64,000 nt of DNA from Lentzea sp. NEAU-D7 (GCF_026242055.1 NZ_JAPJDL010000002.1:1-64000); one strand, 5' to 3'. Counted from the stretch's first letter, positions 23,928-33,556 are shown. Notes: generated from the letters alone by a model not told the origin. A program made the numbers and translations.

Positions 23928-26030
23928 ATGACGACGCGCAACGTGGTGACGGGGACGGCGTCCGGCGTCGTCGTGCAGGCCGGGACGATCACCGGCGACC
24001 TGCACCTGCACGCGGCACCCGGTGAGCATTCGGTGGTGCCGAAGCAGCTTCCGCCTGTGCCGAGGGGCTTCACCGGACGCGAGGACGTGCTCGTGGCGCT
24101 CGACGCGGCGGCGGAGGGTGGCTCCGGCACGTTGCCGCTGGTGGTCCTGTCCGGCATGGGCGGGGTGGGGAAGACGACCGTCGCCGTGTGCTGGGCGCAC
24201 AAGGCGATGGAGGACTTCCCCGACGGGCAGTTGTACGTCGACCTGTCCGGGTACGGGGTGGGCGTGCCGGTGACGCCCGGTGAGGCGCTGGGTGCGTTCC
24301 TGCGGGCGCTCGGGGTGCCGGCGGAGACCATTCCGGCCGAGGTGGCCGAGCGGACCGCGATGTTCCGGTCGCTGGTGAGCGGGCGGCGGCTGTTGTTGTT
24401 GCTGGACAACGCCCGCTCCGAGGACCAGGTGCGGCCGTTGCTGCCCGGTACGGGGTCGTGCGCCGTGGTGATCACCAGCCGGGCGAAGCTGACCGGCCTC
24501 GTCGTGGACCACGGCGCCGAGCAGGTGCGGCTGGACGTGTTCAGCGAGCAGGAAGCCCTGGAGGCGCTGCACACGTTGATCGGGCCGCGGCTGCGGGCCG
24601 AACCCGCGGCCGCGGTGGACCTGGCACGGCGGTGCGCGTACCTCCCGCTGGCCCTGCGGATCGCGTCCGGGCTGGTGCTGAACTCGCACGACGTGACGGT
24701 CGCCGAACTCGCCGAGGAGCTCGCCGACGAGCAGGTGCGGCTGGACGTGCTCGACACCGGGGACGACCCGCGCACCGCGGTGCGTTCGGTGTTCTCCTGG
24801 TCCTACCGCCAGCTGCCCGCGGACGCGGCGCGGCTGTTCCGGCTGCTCGGCCTCGCGCCGGGCAGGGAGTTCGACAAGCGCGCGCTGGCCGCCTTGCTGG
24901 ACGTCCCGGTCACGGCGGCGAGCCGGACCGCCGGTGCGCTGGCGCGGGCACGGCTCGTGCGCGAACGGTCGCAGGGCCGCGTCGAGATGCACGACCTGCT
25001 GCGGGTCTACGCGGCGGAGCTGGCGCGGCAGGAGGACACCGACGGCGACCAGGCCATGACGCGCTACTTCGACCACCACCTGCACACGGCGGAACTGGCG
25101 GACCGCCTGCTCACCCCGCACCGCTACCGCCTCACCCTCGACGGCACGCCGCGGCACACCCCGAACTTCGCCACCCGCGAGGAGGCGCTCGCCTGGCTGA
25201 ACGCGGGCCGGGAGGCCTTCGTCGGGCTGCTCCGCGCCGGCGACCCGGAACTCGACGGGCGGCGGTGGCAGCTCGCCTACACGTTGCGCGGGTTCTTCTT
25301 CCTCACCAAGGACTGGGACGCGTGGATCGACACGCACGAACTGGCGCTCGCCGCGACCCTGCGGCTCGGTGACGGCCGCGCCGAGGCGTTGACGCACAAC
25401 AACCTCGGCATGGCCCTGCTCGAACGCGGCGACGGCGAGGCCGCCGAGCCGCACTTCGTCCGCGCGCGGGAACTGTTCGAAGAGGCGGGCGACCTGCGTG
25501 GCGTGAGCAACGCCCTCGGCAACGAGGCGTGGGTCCTGCACCAGCGCCAGAAGCACGCCGAGGCACTGGAGGTCGCCGCACAGGCGCTGGAGAACTACCG
25601 GCAGCTCGGCGCGCACCTCAACGCGGGCATCACGTTGCGCGGCATGGCGACCTTCGCGGCCAAGCTGTCCCTGTTCGAGCAGGCGAGGGAACACCTGGCC
25701 GAGGCGATGGAGCTGTTCGCCGCGCCCGGCGCCGAACTGGACGTGCTGATGGCACTCAACTCCCTGGGGGAGGTGCACAACGAGGCGGGCGAACCGGGAG
25801 AGGCCGCGGGTGCCCACCGGCGAGCACTCACGCTGGCGCGGCAGCTGGGAAGCGACTACGAACTGGCGCGTGCGCACTTCGGCCTCGGCAGATCGGCGCT
25901 GGCCACGGGGGACAACACCGCGGCACGGCAGGAGATGCTGCGGGCGCAGGAGCTCTACGCCGGGCTCGGTGCGCAGGAGGCCTACGACGCCGAGAAGTTC
26001 ATCGATCTGATCCCCGGCGACGCCGAGTGA
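23928..26030 (+). CDS. STAND NTPase with NB-ARC and TPR domains
   Basis: A 700-residue protein. An N-terminal glycine-rich repeat segment (TASGVVVQAGTITGDLHLH), often seen in actinobacterial conflict-type STANDs, precedes the NTPase. P-loop GMGGVGKTT, Walker B LLLLLDNAR, ITSR sensor, LPLAL (GLPL-type) and MHDLLR (MHD) complete the NB-ARC module. The C-terminal half is TPR helices. There is no HTH or BTAD domain, so it is not an AfsR/SARP-type regulator. ATG 23928 is behind a GGGGGG run. Probably a ligand-gated oligomeric switch partnering the SEFIR protein. Confidence 0.87.
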   Translation: MTTRNVVTGTASGVVVQAGTITGDLHLHAAPGEHSVVPKQLPPVPRGFTGREDVLVALDAAAEGGSGTLPLVVLSGMGGVGKTTVAVCWAHKAMEDFPDGQLYVDLSGYGVGVPVTPGEALGAFLRALGVPAETIPAEVAERTAMFRSLVSGRRLLLLLDNARSEDQVRPLLPGTGSCAVVITSRAKLTGLVVDHGAEQVRLDVFSEQEALEALHTLIGPRLRAEPAAAVDLARRCAYLPLALRIASGLVLNSHDVTVAELAEELADEQVRLDVLDTGDDPRTAVRSVFSWSYRQLPADAARLFRLLGLAPGREFDKRALAALLDVPVTAASRTAGALARARLVRERSQGRVEMHDLLRVYAAELARQEDTDGDQAMTRYFDHHLHTAELADRLLTPHRYRLTLDGTPRHTPNFATREEALAWLNAGREAFVGLLRAGDPELDGRRWQLAYTLRGFFFLTKDWDAWIDTHELALAATLRLGDGRAEALTHNNLGMALLERGDGEAAEPHFVRARELFEEAGDLRGVSNALGNEAWVLHQRQKHAEALEVAAQALENYRQLGAHLNAGITLRGMATFAAKLSLFEQAREHLAEAMELFAAPGAELDVLMALNSLGEVHNEAGEPGEAAGAHRRALTLARQLGSDYELARAHFGLGRSALATGDNTAARQEMLRAQELYAGLGAQEAYDAEKFIDLIPGDAE

Positions 26031-26167
26031 GGCGCGGGGAAGTGGACACGACCCCGGCTCGATGAGCCATCCGTTCGGGTGATGTGGATGCAGGACTGGA
26101 CAACGAGCCGGAGGGCGCCGTGATCAACGGGGCTAAACTCCACGCCCGTTGGCGTGCCGGAGGTGTG

Positions 26168-27133
26168 ATGGGTGTCCCCGCCGAACAGCTCGTGAACGAG
26201 CTGAAGGCTCTGCGCAAAGGCCTTGGCGTCGAGACGGACGACATCGGGGCGCGGGTGGGGCGCGCCCTGCAACGGGTGTGCGGTGTCGAGGACGGCGACA
26301 CCGGCGAGCGCGTCCGCCGCAAGGTGCGCGACCAGCTGAACGCGCTGATCGACCAGTGCCACCCGGAGCAGCAGAACCTGCTGCGGGCGGCACTCGGGCT
26401 CGACTCCGCCGCACCGCGGATGTACCAGGAGCGGATCAAGGAGATCGCGGAGACGGCGTTCGTCGACCCGCGGACCGTCCAGCGCAGGATCGACAGCGCC
26501 CTCGTCCGGCTCACCCAGCTCGCGCTCGAGACGCGGCGGCTGGTGGACGTGCGCAAGCGCCCTCCCTGGCACACCCTCGACCTGCGGGTCGTGATGAGCT
26601 TCGACCTGCGGGTGCCCGAGGTGTACGAGACCCGCCGGATCGTCGCAGGGCAGGACGGTGTCGAGGAGGTCGAGGTCGGCCTGACGCTGACCCCGCCCCC
26701 GGACTGGACCGGCTCCGGCAGCATCGAGGACCTGGGCGTCGACCTGCTCTACGGCGGTGAGCTCAGCGACGGGATCATGAAGGCGCGCAACCGCATCGGG
26801 TTCGTGCTGCGGCTGCCCGAGCCGCTGGCCCGGGGCGACGAGCACGAGTACGCGTTCCGCGTGAAGGTGCCGGTGGAACGCGGCATCGCCCCGCACTACG
26901 TGTGCACCCCGCGCTACCAGTGCGACAGGTTCTCCCTGCACGTCCGCTTCGGCGCGGCGCTGCGCCCGCAGCGGGTGTGGCGGCTGACCGGCGTTCCCCC
27001 GCTGGAACTGGACGATCCGGTGTGGACCGGCGACCTCGTCGAACCGAACAGGTTCGGCGAGGTGCACACGAGCTTCGACGACCTGGAACCGCAGCTGTCC
27101 TACGGTTTCGGGTGGGGCACCGATCAGCCCTGA
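26168..27133 (+). CDS. Hypothetical protein with sigma-like HTH and beta-rich C-terminus
   Basis: A 321-residue protein. The N-terminal ~65 residues (VNELKALRKGLGVETDDIGARVGRALQRVCGV) form a helical module common in actinobacterial hypothetical regulators. Residues ~90-120 (IKEIAETAFVDPRTVQRRIDSAL) read as a helix-turn-helix. The C-terminal 170 residues are beta-rich and unfamiliar. ATG 26168 follows GGAGG. It lies 137 nt downstream of the STAND gene on the same strand. The 3' end overlaps the convergent transporter gene by 10 nt. Confidence 0.65.
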   Translation: MGVPAEQLVNELKALRKGLGVETDDIGARVGRALQRVCGVEDGDTGERVRRKVRDQLNALIDQCHPEQQNLLRAALGLDSAAPRMYQERIKEIAETAFVDPRTVQRRIDSALVRLTQLALETRRLVDVRKRPPWHTLDLRVVMSFDLRVPEVYETRRIVAGQDGVEEVEVGLTLTPPPDWTGSGSIEDLGVDLLYGGELSDGIMKARNRIGFVLRLPEPLARGDEHEYAFRVKVPVERGIAPHYVCTPRYQCDRFSLHVRFGAALRPQRVWRLTGVPPLELDDPVWTGDLVEPNRFGEVHTSFDDLEPQLSYGFGWGTDQP

Positions 27134-29262
27134 CGGACCCTGCGCACCCGGCGTCCCAGCCCGTACAGCGGCAGGAGCGTCATGCCGAGCAACACCGAGG
27201 CGGAGAGCGCCAGGGACTCGGGTTCGTGCTCCCACAACGAGTCCTTCGGCGACGGCGACGCGCGTTCGGTCAGGCCGACCACGGACGCGCCGGCGGCGTA
27301 ACCCCACCGGCTCGGCGCCGACCAGGAGAGCTGTTCCAGCACCGGGCGGTCCGCCACCGGGATCATCCCGCCGCACAGCACGAGTTGCAGCATCACCGTC
27401 ACGACGAGCACGGGCATCACCTGCTCGGCGCTGCGGACCACCGCCGAGGCGAACAACGCGATGGCGGCCGACGCGAACGCGGTGCACCACAGGGCGAGGC
27501 CGAGTTCGAGCACGGCGTGGTGCAGCACCACCGGGTCGTCCGGACCGGGTTTGACCCGGACGGCGACCGCGACCAGCACGGCGGCCTGGACCGCGCTGAC
27601 GATCCCGAAGACCACCGCCTTGCTCAGCGTGTAAGCCCGAGGGGCGAGGCCGGCGGCTCGTTCGCGCGCGAGGATCGCCCGCTCCGCCACCACCTCGCGG
27701 GCCGCGCCCGCGCCGCCCGCGAACGCGGCGCCGACGAAGAGCAGCACCAGGACCTGCGCCGCCTCCTGGGGTTCCGCGGCGTCGGGAGGCCCGAGGCCTC
27801 CGGTTCCGGGGACGACGAGTGCGAGAAGCCCCAGCACCACCGGGAGCAGCAGCAGGAACAACGCGTAGCCGGGATCGGCCGCGATGAGCCGGAAGTGCCG
27901 TGACACCAGCGTCACCGCCTGGTGCGACCACGGACGCGCGATCGTGTGAGGAGCCGCGGCGGGACGGGGCGGCGCCGGTTCGGACGGTGTCGCCGCAGCC
28001 GCGGGCGGGTGCAGCAGGACGGCCTCGTACACGTCGGCCCAGTCGTGGGTGCCGAAGTGGCTGAAGAGCTCAGCCGGCGGCCCCGAGTACACCGGCACGC
28101 CACCGGGGGCGAGCAGGAGGATCCGGTCGCACAGGTCGAGGCACGAGAGGTTGTGCGTGACCACGACGACCGCCCGCCCCGCGTTCGCGATCTTCCGCAG
28201 CCCGGACATGACCTGCCGGTCCAGAGCGGGATCGAGTCCCGACGTCGGCTCGTCCAGCAGGAGCAGCGGTGGTTCGGTGATCAGTTCCAGCGCGATCGAC
28301 ACCCGCTTGCGCTGGCCGCCCGACATCTTGCTGAGCCGGGTGGCCCTGTGAGCGTCCATGTCCACTTCGGACAAGGCCTGTCCCACGCGGGTGTGCCGCT
28401 CGCCACGCGATGTGTCGGGAGGCAGGCGCAGGCGTGCCGCGTAGTGCATCGCGTGCCGTGCGGTGAGCTTCGTGTGCAGGACGTCCTCCTGCGGCACCAC
28501 GCCGATGCGGCACCGCACCTCGTCACCGCCCGCGTGCACGTCGTGGCCGTCGAACGTGACGGTGCCACTGCTCGGAACCAGTTGCCCTGTCAGCACTTTG
28601 AGGAACGTCGACTTGCCGGCACCGGAAGGGCCGATCACCGCGACGAGCTCGCCCGGACCGACGTCGAGGTCCACACCGGACAGCAAGCGCTTCCCGCCCG
28701 GCAGCTGGTGCTCGACGTCCCGCACGACGAGCCGGTGGGCGCCCGCCGCGGGGGAGAAGCCGTCCTCCGTGACGGCGACGTCCGTGGCGCCGAACGTGAG
28801 CACGGCGCCAGGGGAGACCAGCTCGTCACCGACCGGAAGCCCGTGGTGCAGCACGGGGTTGATGCCGAGCGGTGTGATCCGCCACCCCGCACCCTCCCTC
28901 GTCGCGACCGCGTGCCGGCGTGACGCCAGCGGGTCGTCCAGCACCACGTCGTTGTCCGCCGCTCGCCCGATGCTGACCGAACCGGTGCCGCGGTCCCGCA
29001 GCGACACCTCGCAACTGCTCGACAGCAGCACCTTCACCGCGCCGCGGAGGCGGTGCTCGCGGACCGGCTGGTCGCCGATCCGCGTACCGCCGGTGCTGTC
29101 GTCGTCGTGCAGCACCCAGCCGTTGTCGTAACCGATCCGCAGGTGCACGCGGGACACCCGCGGATCGTCGAGCACGACGTCGCACTCCTTGCCGCGCCCG
29201 ATCACCAGGCCGGTGCCCGCCGGGAACGTCCACGTGCGACCGCCGGAGCTGACCTCGAGCAC
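27124..29262 (-). CDS. FHA-domain ABC transporter, ATPase-permease fusion (Rv1747-like)
   Basis: A 712-residue membrane protein. Two N-terminal FHA domains (VIGRGKECDVVLDDPRVSRVH and SIGRAADNDVVLDDPLASRRHA) read phosphothreonine. The ABC ATPase has GPSGAGKST (Walker A), MSGGQRKR (signature) and LLLLDEPTSGLD. An ABC2-type permease with six hydrophobic helices follows. This order equals mycobacterial Rv1747, an exporter controlled by kinase PknF. A PASTA kinase gene ends 3 nt upstream, reproducing that pair. The exported substrate is unknown here; Rv1747 has been linked to cell-envelope lipids. Confidence 0.93.
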   Translation of the reverse strand: MLEVSSGGRTWTFPAGTGLVIGRGKECDVVLDDPRVSRVHLRIGYDNGWVLHDDDSTGGTRIGDQPVREHRLRGAVKVLLSSSCEVSLRDRGTGSVSIGRAADNDVVLDDPLASRRHAVATREGAGWRITPLGINPVLHHGLPVGDELVSPGAVLTFGATDVAVTEDGFSPAAGAHRLVVRDVEHQLPGGKRLLSGVDLDVGPGELVAVIGPSGAGKSTFLKVLTGQLVPSSGTVTFDGHDVHAGGDEVRCRIGVVPQEDVLHTKLTARHAMHYAARLRLPPDTSRGERHTRVGQALSEVDMDAHRATRLSKMSGGQRKRVSIALELITEPPLLLLDEPTSGLDPALDRQVMSGLRKIANAGRAVVVVTHNLSCLDLCDRILLLAPGGVPVYSGPPAELFSHFGTHDWADVYEAVLLHPPAAAATPSEPAPPRPAAAPHTIARPWSHQAVTLVSRHFRLIAADPGYALFLLLLPVVLGLLALVVPGTGGLGPPDAAEPQEAAQVLVLLFVGAAFAGGAGAAREVVAERAILARERAAGLAPRAYTLSKAVVFGIVSAVQAAVLVAVAVRVKPGPDDPVVLHHAVLELGLALWCTAFASAAIALFASAVVRSAEQVMPVLVVTVMLQLVLCGGMIPVADRPVLEQLSWSAPSRWGYAAGASVVGLTERASPSPKDSLWEHEPESLALSASVLLGMTLLPLYGLGRRVRRVRQG

Positions 29263-29265
29263 GGT

Positions 29266-31092
29266 CTACCTCGTCGTCGTGGTGGTAGTGGTGGTCGCGC
29301 TTCGGGTGGAGGTCGGCGGCAGGCCGGAGGTCGGCACCTCGCCGGCGACGCCGAGCAGCTTGGCCTCACCGAGCACCCAGGCGTTCGCGGTGTAGCAGGT
29401 CTCCCGGTTGCGGAGTGGCTGCCACTGGATCTTCAGTCTGAGCACCTTGGTGACGTCCACGTCGAAGTCCACCACCTCGCCGAGCTTGACCGTGGCCGTC
29501 TTGAGCAGCCGGCCCTCGTCGGCGAAGACCTCGAACTGCACCTGAAGTCCGGACGCGGCGGAATCGTTGCTCATGCCCGCCGTCGCCACGAACCGCCGGT
29601 AGCCCTGGTTCAGGTTGTACTCCACGCTGTCCTTGCTGGAACAGCCGTCAACCGAGGCGTAGACCGAGTGGGGGTAGGACTTGTCCTTCATCCCGACGAC
29701 CTCGCCGTCGCTGTCGGTCCACCGCCCGGACGCGGGGGTCAGAGCGTCCAAATAGGTCGTGAAGGCGGGCCGTGCGACGGTGAGCGTGACCTTCTTGCCC
29801 ACCGCGCCACCGGGTTCCGGGTCCTGCTTGGTCACCGTGCCGTCGGGCTTGGTGCTGTCGAAGACCTCTTCGACGACCAGGTCGAGGCTGGCCGGCAGCT
29901 CGTCCCGTGCGGCGCCGAGCAGCTTCCCCACGAGGTTGGGCATCTCGCTGAGCTGCGTGACCCTGGTGGACGTCGGCGTGCTGGAGGTGCTCTTCGTCGT
30001 CGTGACGGTGACCGACGTCGCGGCGCCGTCATCACCTGAGCTGCTCGTGTTGACCGGTTTCTCGCTGCTCGACGCGAACAGGTACGTGCCGGTGGCGGCG
30101 ACGGCCGCGACCACCACGATCGCCCCGGCCACTCGCAGCTTGCGCATGATCGATCTCCTCGCGGGAGGCGGCGTGGCGGAACGGGGAAAGGCACCGGGCA
30201 GCAACGTTTCCGCCTCGTTGCCCATCGGCCGTCCGGGAGGCGGCACCACCAGGTGCTCCGCCACCGGGGCGTTGCGCTGGTACAGGACCGTCGCGAGCTC
30301 GTCCAGCCGGCCCGCGACCACGGCGGCGTCCGGCCGTGCGAGGGGGTTCTTCGACAGCAGCTGGGCGATGACGGCCCAGAGCTCCTCGGTGATGCCGGGA
30401 GGCTTGCCCGGCAACAACTGCGCGTGCCCCATGAGGGTCTGCGGGATCGACGGCGACGCGAACGGCGTGACACCACAGGTCAGTTCGTAGAGGACGACGC
30501 CCAGCGCGTACACGTCGACGGCGGGGGACACCGGTCCTCCGGCGGCCGTCTCCGGCGCCATGTACTCGACCGTGCCGACCCGCGAGGTGCTGGTGCGCGT
30601 GCCCGCGGACGCCACCACCGTCGCGATGCCGAAGTCGGTCAGCTTCGGGACCCGTTCCGCCGTGCTGGAGTCCATCAGGACGTTCTCCGGCTTGACGTCC
30701 CCGTGCACGATCCCGCGAGCGTGGGCCGAGGCCAGCGCCCTGGCGACGCCGGCACCGATCCGCGCGACCTCGGACGGCAGCAGGCGCCCGGCCGCTTCCA
30801 GCACCTGCCTCAGGTCACCGCCGGGCACCAGGTCCATGACGAACGCGACGGTCTCGCCCTCGACGACCAGGTCGTGCACCCGGACGAGGTTCGGTCCCTC
30901 CAGCTTCTGCAGGATGGCCCACTCCTGGTGGAACCGCGCGATGATCCCGCTGTCGTCGCTGAGGTCGCTGCGCAGCTTCTTGACCGCGAACTCGCGCCCG
31001 TCGACGTGCCTGCCCAGGTACACCCGCCCCATCCGGCCGGCGCCGATCTGCTCACCCAGGCGGTAGTTGCTGCCGAGAGGTTGTTCGTCCAT
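29266..31092 (-). CDS. Transmembrane Ser/Thr kinase with PASTA and NPCBM-like domains
   Basis: A 608-residue kinase. K38 (AVKK) and DFG (153-155) are present. The usual HRD is HGD (130-132), so it is a non-RD kinase, which may dispense with activation-loop phosphorylation. A membrane helix is at ~320-341. Outside lies one PASTA domain (MPNLVGKLLGAARDEL..., ~385-445) and an NPCBM-like sugar-binding domain (GYRRFVATAGMSNDSA...). The C-terminus is a threonine-rich tail. Linked to the FHA-ABC transporter, whose FHA domains are the expected substrate or reader. Probably senses cell-wall material. Confidence 0.92.
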   Translation of the reverse strand: MDEQPLGSNYRLGEQIGAGRMGRVYLGRHVDGREFAVKKLRSDLSDDSGIIARFHQEWAILQKLEGPNLVRVHDLVVEGETVAFVMDLVPGGDLRQVLEAAGRLLPSEVARIGAGVARALASAHARGIVHGDVKPENVLMDSSTAERVPKLTDFGIATVVASAGTRTSTSRVGTVEYMAPETAAGGPVSPAVDVYALGVVLYELTCGVTPFASPSIPQTLMGHAQLLPGKPPGITEELWAVIAQLLSKNPLARPDAAVVAGRLDELATVLYQRNAPVAEHLVVPPPGRPMGNEAETLLPGAFPRSATPPPARRSIMRKLRVAGAIVVVAAVAATGTYLFASSSEKPVNTSSSGDDGAATSVTVTTTKSTSSTPTSTRVTQLSEMPNLVGKLLGAARDELPASLDLVVEEVFDSTKPDGTVTKQDPEPGGAVGKKVTLTVARPAFTTYLDALTPASGRWTDSDGEVVGMKDKSYPHSVYASVDGCSSKDSVEYNLNQGYRRFVATAGMSNDSAASGLQVQFEVFADEGRLLKTATVKLGEVVDFDVDVTKVLRLKIQWQPLRNRETCYTANAWVLGEAKLLGVAGEVPTSGLPPTSTRSATTTTTTTTR

Positions 31093-31107
31093 GTCCGTGG
31101 ATTCCCG

Positions 31108-31326
31108 TCATTGCGAGTTGTTCCTGCCGCGTTCGTTCTCCGCCGCTGCCCGAATGGCGCGCACGGTATCGGCGAACGGGATGCCGGAACCGGCGAAGAA
31201 CACATCCTGAACGACCATCGTGAAGTCGTCTTCGAGCGTTACGAATAAAAGGGCGTGGTTGTTGAGTCGTGTCCTCGGGTGCGGAAGAGGACAAATAGTG
31301 GACAGAATATTCGGGGCGTCGGGCAC
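31108..31326 (-). CDS. Small ORF in AT-richer gap, hypothetical
   Basis: Up to 72 residues from GTG 31326, or 36 from ATG 31218. The C-terminal part (TMVVQDVFFAGSGIPFADTVRAIRAAAEN) has codon use like a real gene. The N-terminal part has AT-rich third positions and a TTA codon, so it may be leader sequence. It fills the gap between the XRE-NB-ARC gene and the kinase gene, all on one strand, ending 15 nt before the kinase start. No family recognised. Confidence 0.4.
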   Translation of the reverse strand: MPDAPNILSTICPLPHPRTRLNNHALLFVTLEDDFTMVVQDVFFAGSGIPFADTVRAIRAAAENERGRNNSQ

Positions 31327-31350
31327 AATAATGCCAGTCGAATTCGAATA

Positions 31351-33516
31351 TCACGCCCTGGTCAGTTCTTCGCGTGCCCGTGCCTCCCACACGACCACCG
31401 GGACGAGGTCCGCGTAGTGCTCGGCCGCCTGCGCCCACCACACGGCCGCCCCGTCGTGGTCGCCCGCGCGTCCGGCCAGGTTGCCCAGCCCCGTCAGCGC
31501 ACGGGCGCGCTCGTACCCGTTGTCCGCCAGCTCGGCCAGGTCGGCGGCTTCGGCGTACAGGTCCCGCGCCCTGGCCGCGGCCCCCGCGCGGTACTCGACC
31601 CAGGCGAGGCAGTTGATGCCCCTGACCACGTCGATCGGCGCCGCCGCCGATCGACGGGCCTCCGTCGCGTGCGCGCGGGCCTCGTCGAACCTGTCCAGGC
31701 AGGTCAGCGCGAACGCGATGCCGCGCAGCGTGATGACCGTGTTGCGGTCCCGTCCGGTCCGCCGGTACTCGGCGAGAGCGGCGGTGAGCCCCTCCAGCGA
31801 CGCCGGGACCTCGTCCTGGTGCATCCGGGCCCAGGCCAGGCTGGCCGAGGCGTCGACCGCGCCCGGCTTGTCGCCCGCCTCGACGAACGACCTGAGCGCC
31901 CGCTCGTGGCAGTCGACGGACTCCGCCACCTGCCCCATCTCCAGCCGGGCCATGCCGATCCCGTTGAGCACCCTGCCCGTGGCGGCCGGATCACCCGCCG
32001 CGGCGGTCAGCGCGGCCAGGTGCATGTGGATCCACGAGTCGTACAGCTTCTCCTGGAAGAAGAAGCCCCTCACCGCGAGAGCGAGCTGCCAGCAGCGCCG
32101 GTCGGTCACCAGGTCGGTCAGCCGGACGAGCGTCGGCCACTGCGACCGCATCCACGCCAGCGCGCCGGCCGCGTCCTCGAACGGGGCTTCCGAGTGCAGG
32201 GTCGCCTCGATCGCGGGGCGGTGACGTGCCGGTTCGAGCAGCTTGTCGGCGGCGATCGCGGCGGCCAGGTAGTGGTCGGTGAGCCGGTCGAACGCGAGGC
32301 GGGACACCTCGTCCGCCGGGCGCACGTGCTGCATGGCGTAGGTGTGCACGAGGTCGTGCAGGCGCACCTGCTCGTCCTCCGACCTGGAGACCAGGTGGGC
32401 CTCGTGCAGGCCGTCGAGCAGCAGGTCGGTGTCTCCCGGAGCGAGCCCCGCGACCGCCTGGACCGACGGCACCGGCATGGTCGTGCTGGGGTGGTTCGCC
32501 ATCAGCCCGAGCAGCTCGCGCTGCTCGGGAGGCAGCAGGTCGCAGGTGATGGCGAGCGCGGCGCTGACGCCCCGCTCGGTCTCCTCGAGGTAGGTGAGCT
32601 TGGTCGAGCGGTCGGCCAGCCGTTGCAGGAACCGCCGGGCGCTCCAGCCGCCGCGCAGGATCCTGGCCGCGGCGATCCGGATCGCGAGCGGCAGGTGCCC
32701 GCAGTGCGCGACGATCGCGGCCGCGTCCGGCTCGTCGACCGTGGTCGTGCCGTGCATCAACGACTGGAACAGGCGCAACGCCTCCGCGGGGGACAGCGCG
32801 TCGATGTCGAGGTGCCAGGCGTCGTCCAGCGCCGGCAGCCGCCACCGGCTGGTGATGATCACCCGGCTGCGGCCCTCCGCGGGCAGCAGCGGCCGCACCT
32901 GGCCGGCGTGCCGCACGTTGTCCAGCACGACCAGCACGTCCCGGTTGCGCAGCGTGTCGCGCAGCAGGTTGACGCGGCCGTCCGGGTCCGCCGGGATGAG
33001 GTCGTGCGTCGTGTCGAGCGACTGCAGCAGGTGGTAGGCCGTTTCCGCGGGTGACTGCGGGTGCATGCCGGGGCTGTGCCCGCGCAGGTCGAACAGCAGG
33101 CACCCGTCCAGGAAGGAGTCCGCGGCCGTCCGGGCCGCGGCCACGGCGAGCGCCGTCTTGCCCGATCCCGCCATGCCGCTGATGACGGCGACCCTGATGT
33201 TCTGGCGCTCGCCGAGCACCGCGCCCAGGGCGGTGAGCTCGGGGCCGCGTCCGACGAAGTGGGGTGTGTGCGCGGGCAGGCCCATGAGGCCGCGGGGCTT
33301 GCGCCGGGCCGGTTGGGCGTCCGCGATGGCGATGAGCTCGCCGTTCGCGCCCAGGACCTGGTCGTAGGCGGCGGCGAGTTCGCGGTTCGCCTGGGTGCGG
33401 CCGGTTTCGACCTTGCTCAGGTGGCCTTTGGTGAAGTGCACCAGTTTGGCCATCTTGTCCAGTGAGTAGCCGGCCGACTCGCGTCTGCGCCTGAGTTCGG
33501 GTCCCAATTCCACCAT
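31351..33516 (-). CDS. XRE-NB-ARC-TPR regulator (STAND)
   Basis: A 721-residue protein. The XRE-type HTH is at residues ~6-60 (LRRRRESAGYSLDKMAKLVHFTKGHLSKVETGR split over two helices). NB-ARC follows with GMAGSGKT, LVVLDNVR, ITSR and HLPLAIRIAA, and then TPR repeats to the end. This layout is a DNA-binding, nucleotide-gated switch with a TPR sensor, common in actinomycetes. ATG 33516 starts the HTH without excess. It is the first large gene of the kinase/transporter transcription unit. A hairpin and a candidate 15-residue peptide gene lie directly upstream. Confidence 0.92.
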   Translation of the reverse strand: MVELGPELRRRRESAGYSLDKMAKLVHFTKGHLSKVETGRTQANRELAAAYDQVLGANGELIAIADAQPARRKPRGLMGLPAHTPHFVGRGPELTALGAVLGERQNIRVAVISGMAGSGKTALAVAAARTAADSFLDGCLLFDLRGHSPGMHPQSPAETAYHLLQSLDTTHDLIPADPDGRVNLLRDTLRNRDVLVVLDNVRHAGQVRPLLPAEGRSRVIITSRWRLPALDDAWHLDIDALSPAEALRLFQSLMHGTTTVDEPDAAAIVAHCGHLPLAIRIAAARILRGGWSARRFLQRLADRSTKLTYLEETERGVSAALAITCDLLPPEQRELLGLMANHPSTTMPVPSVQAVAGLAPGDTDLLLDGLHEAHLVSRSEDEQVRLHDLVHTYAMQHVRPADEVSRLAFDRLTDHYLAAAIAADKLLEPARHRPAIEATLHSEAPFEDAAGALAWMRSQWPTLVRLTDLVTDRRCWQLALAVRGFFFQEKLYDSWIHMHLAALTAAAGDPAATGRVLNGIGMARLEMGQVAESVDCHERALRSFVEAGDKPGAVDASASLAWARMHQDEVPASLEGLTAALAEYRRTGRDRNTVITLRGIAFALTCLDRFDEARAHATEARRSAAAPIDVVRGINCLAWVEYRAGAAARARDLYAEAADLAELADNGYERARALTGLGNLAGRAGDHDGAAVWWAQAAEHYADLVPVVVWEARAREELTRA

Positions 33517-33556
33517 GCCTGTCGCTCTCTTTTCGAACCGCGAACCGGTGAGGCGG

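Noticed and set aside
23730..25877. 715-codon minus-strand open frame
   Set aside because: Antisense to the NB-ARC/TPR gene, which has P-loop, Walker B and MHD motifs. The antisense product is Arg/Gln/His-rich and without recognisable domains.
29266..29310. Short tandem repeat encoding a threonine run at the kinase C-terminus
   Set aside because: Simple degenerate Thr codons of a disordered tail; not an independent repeat element.
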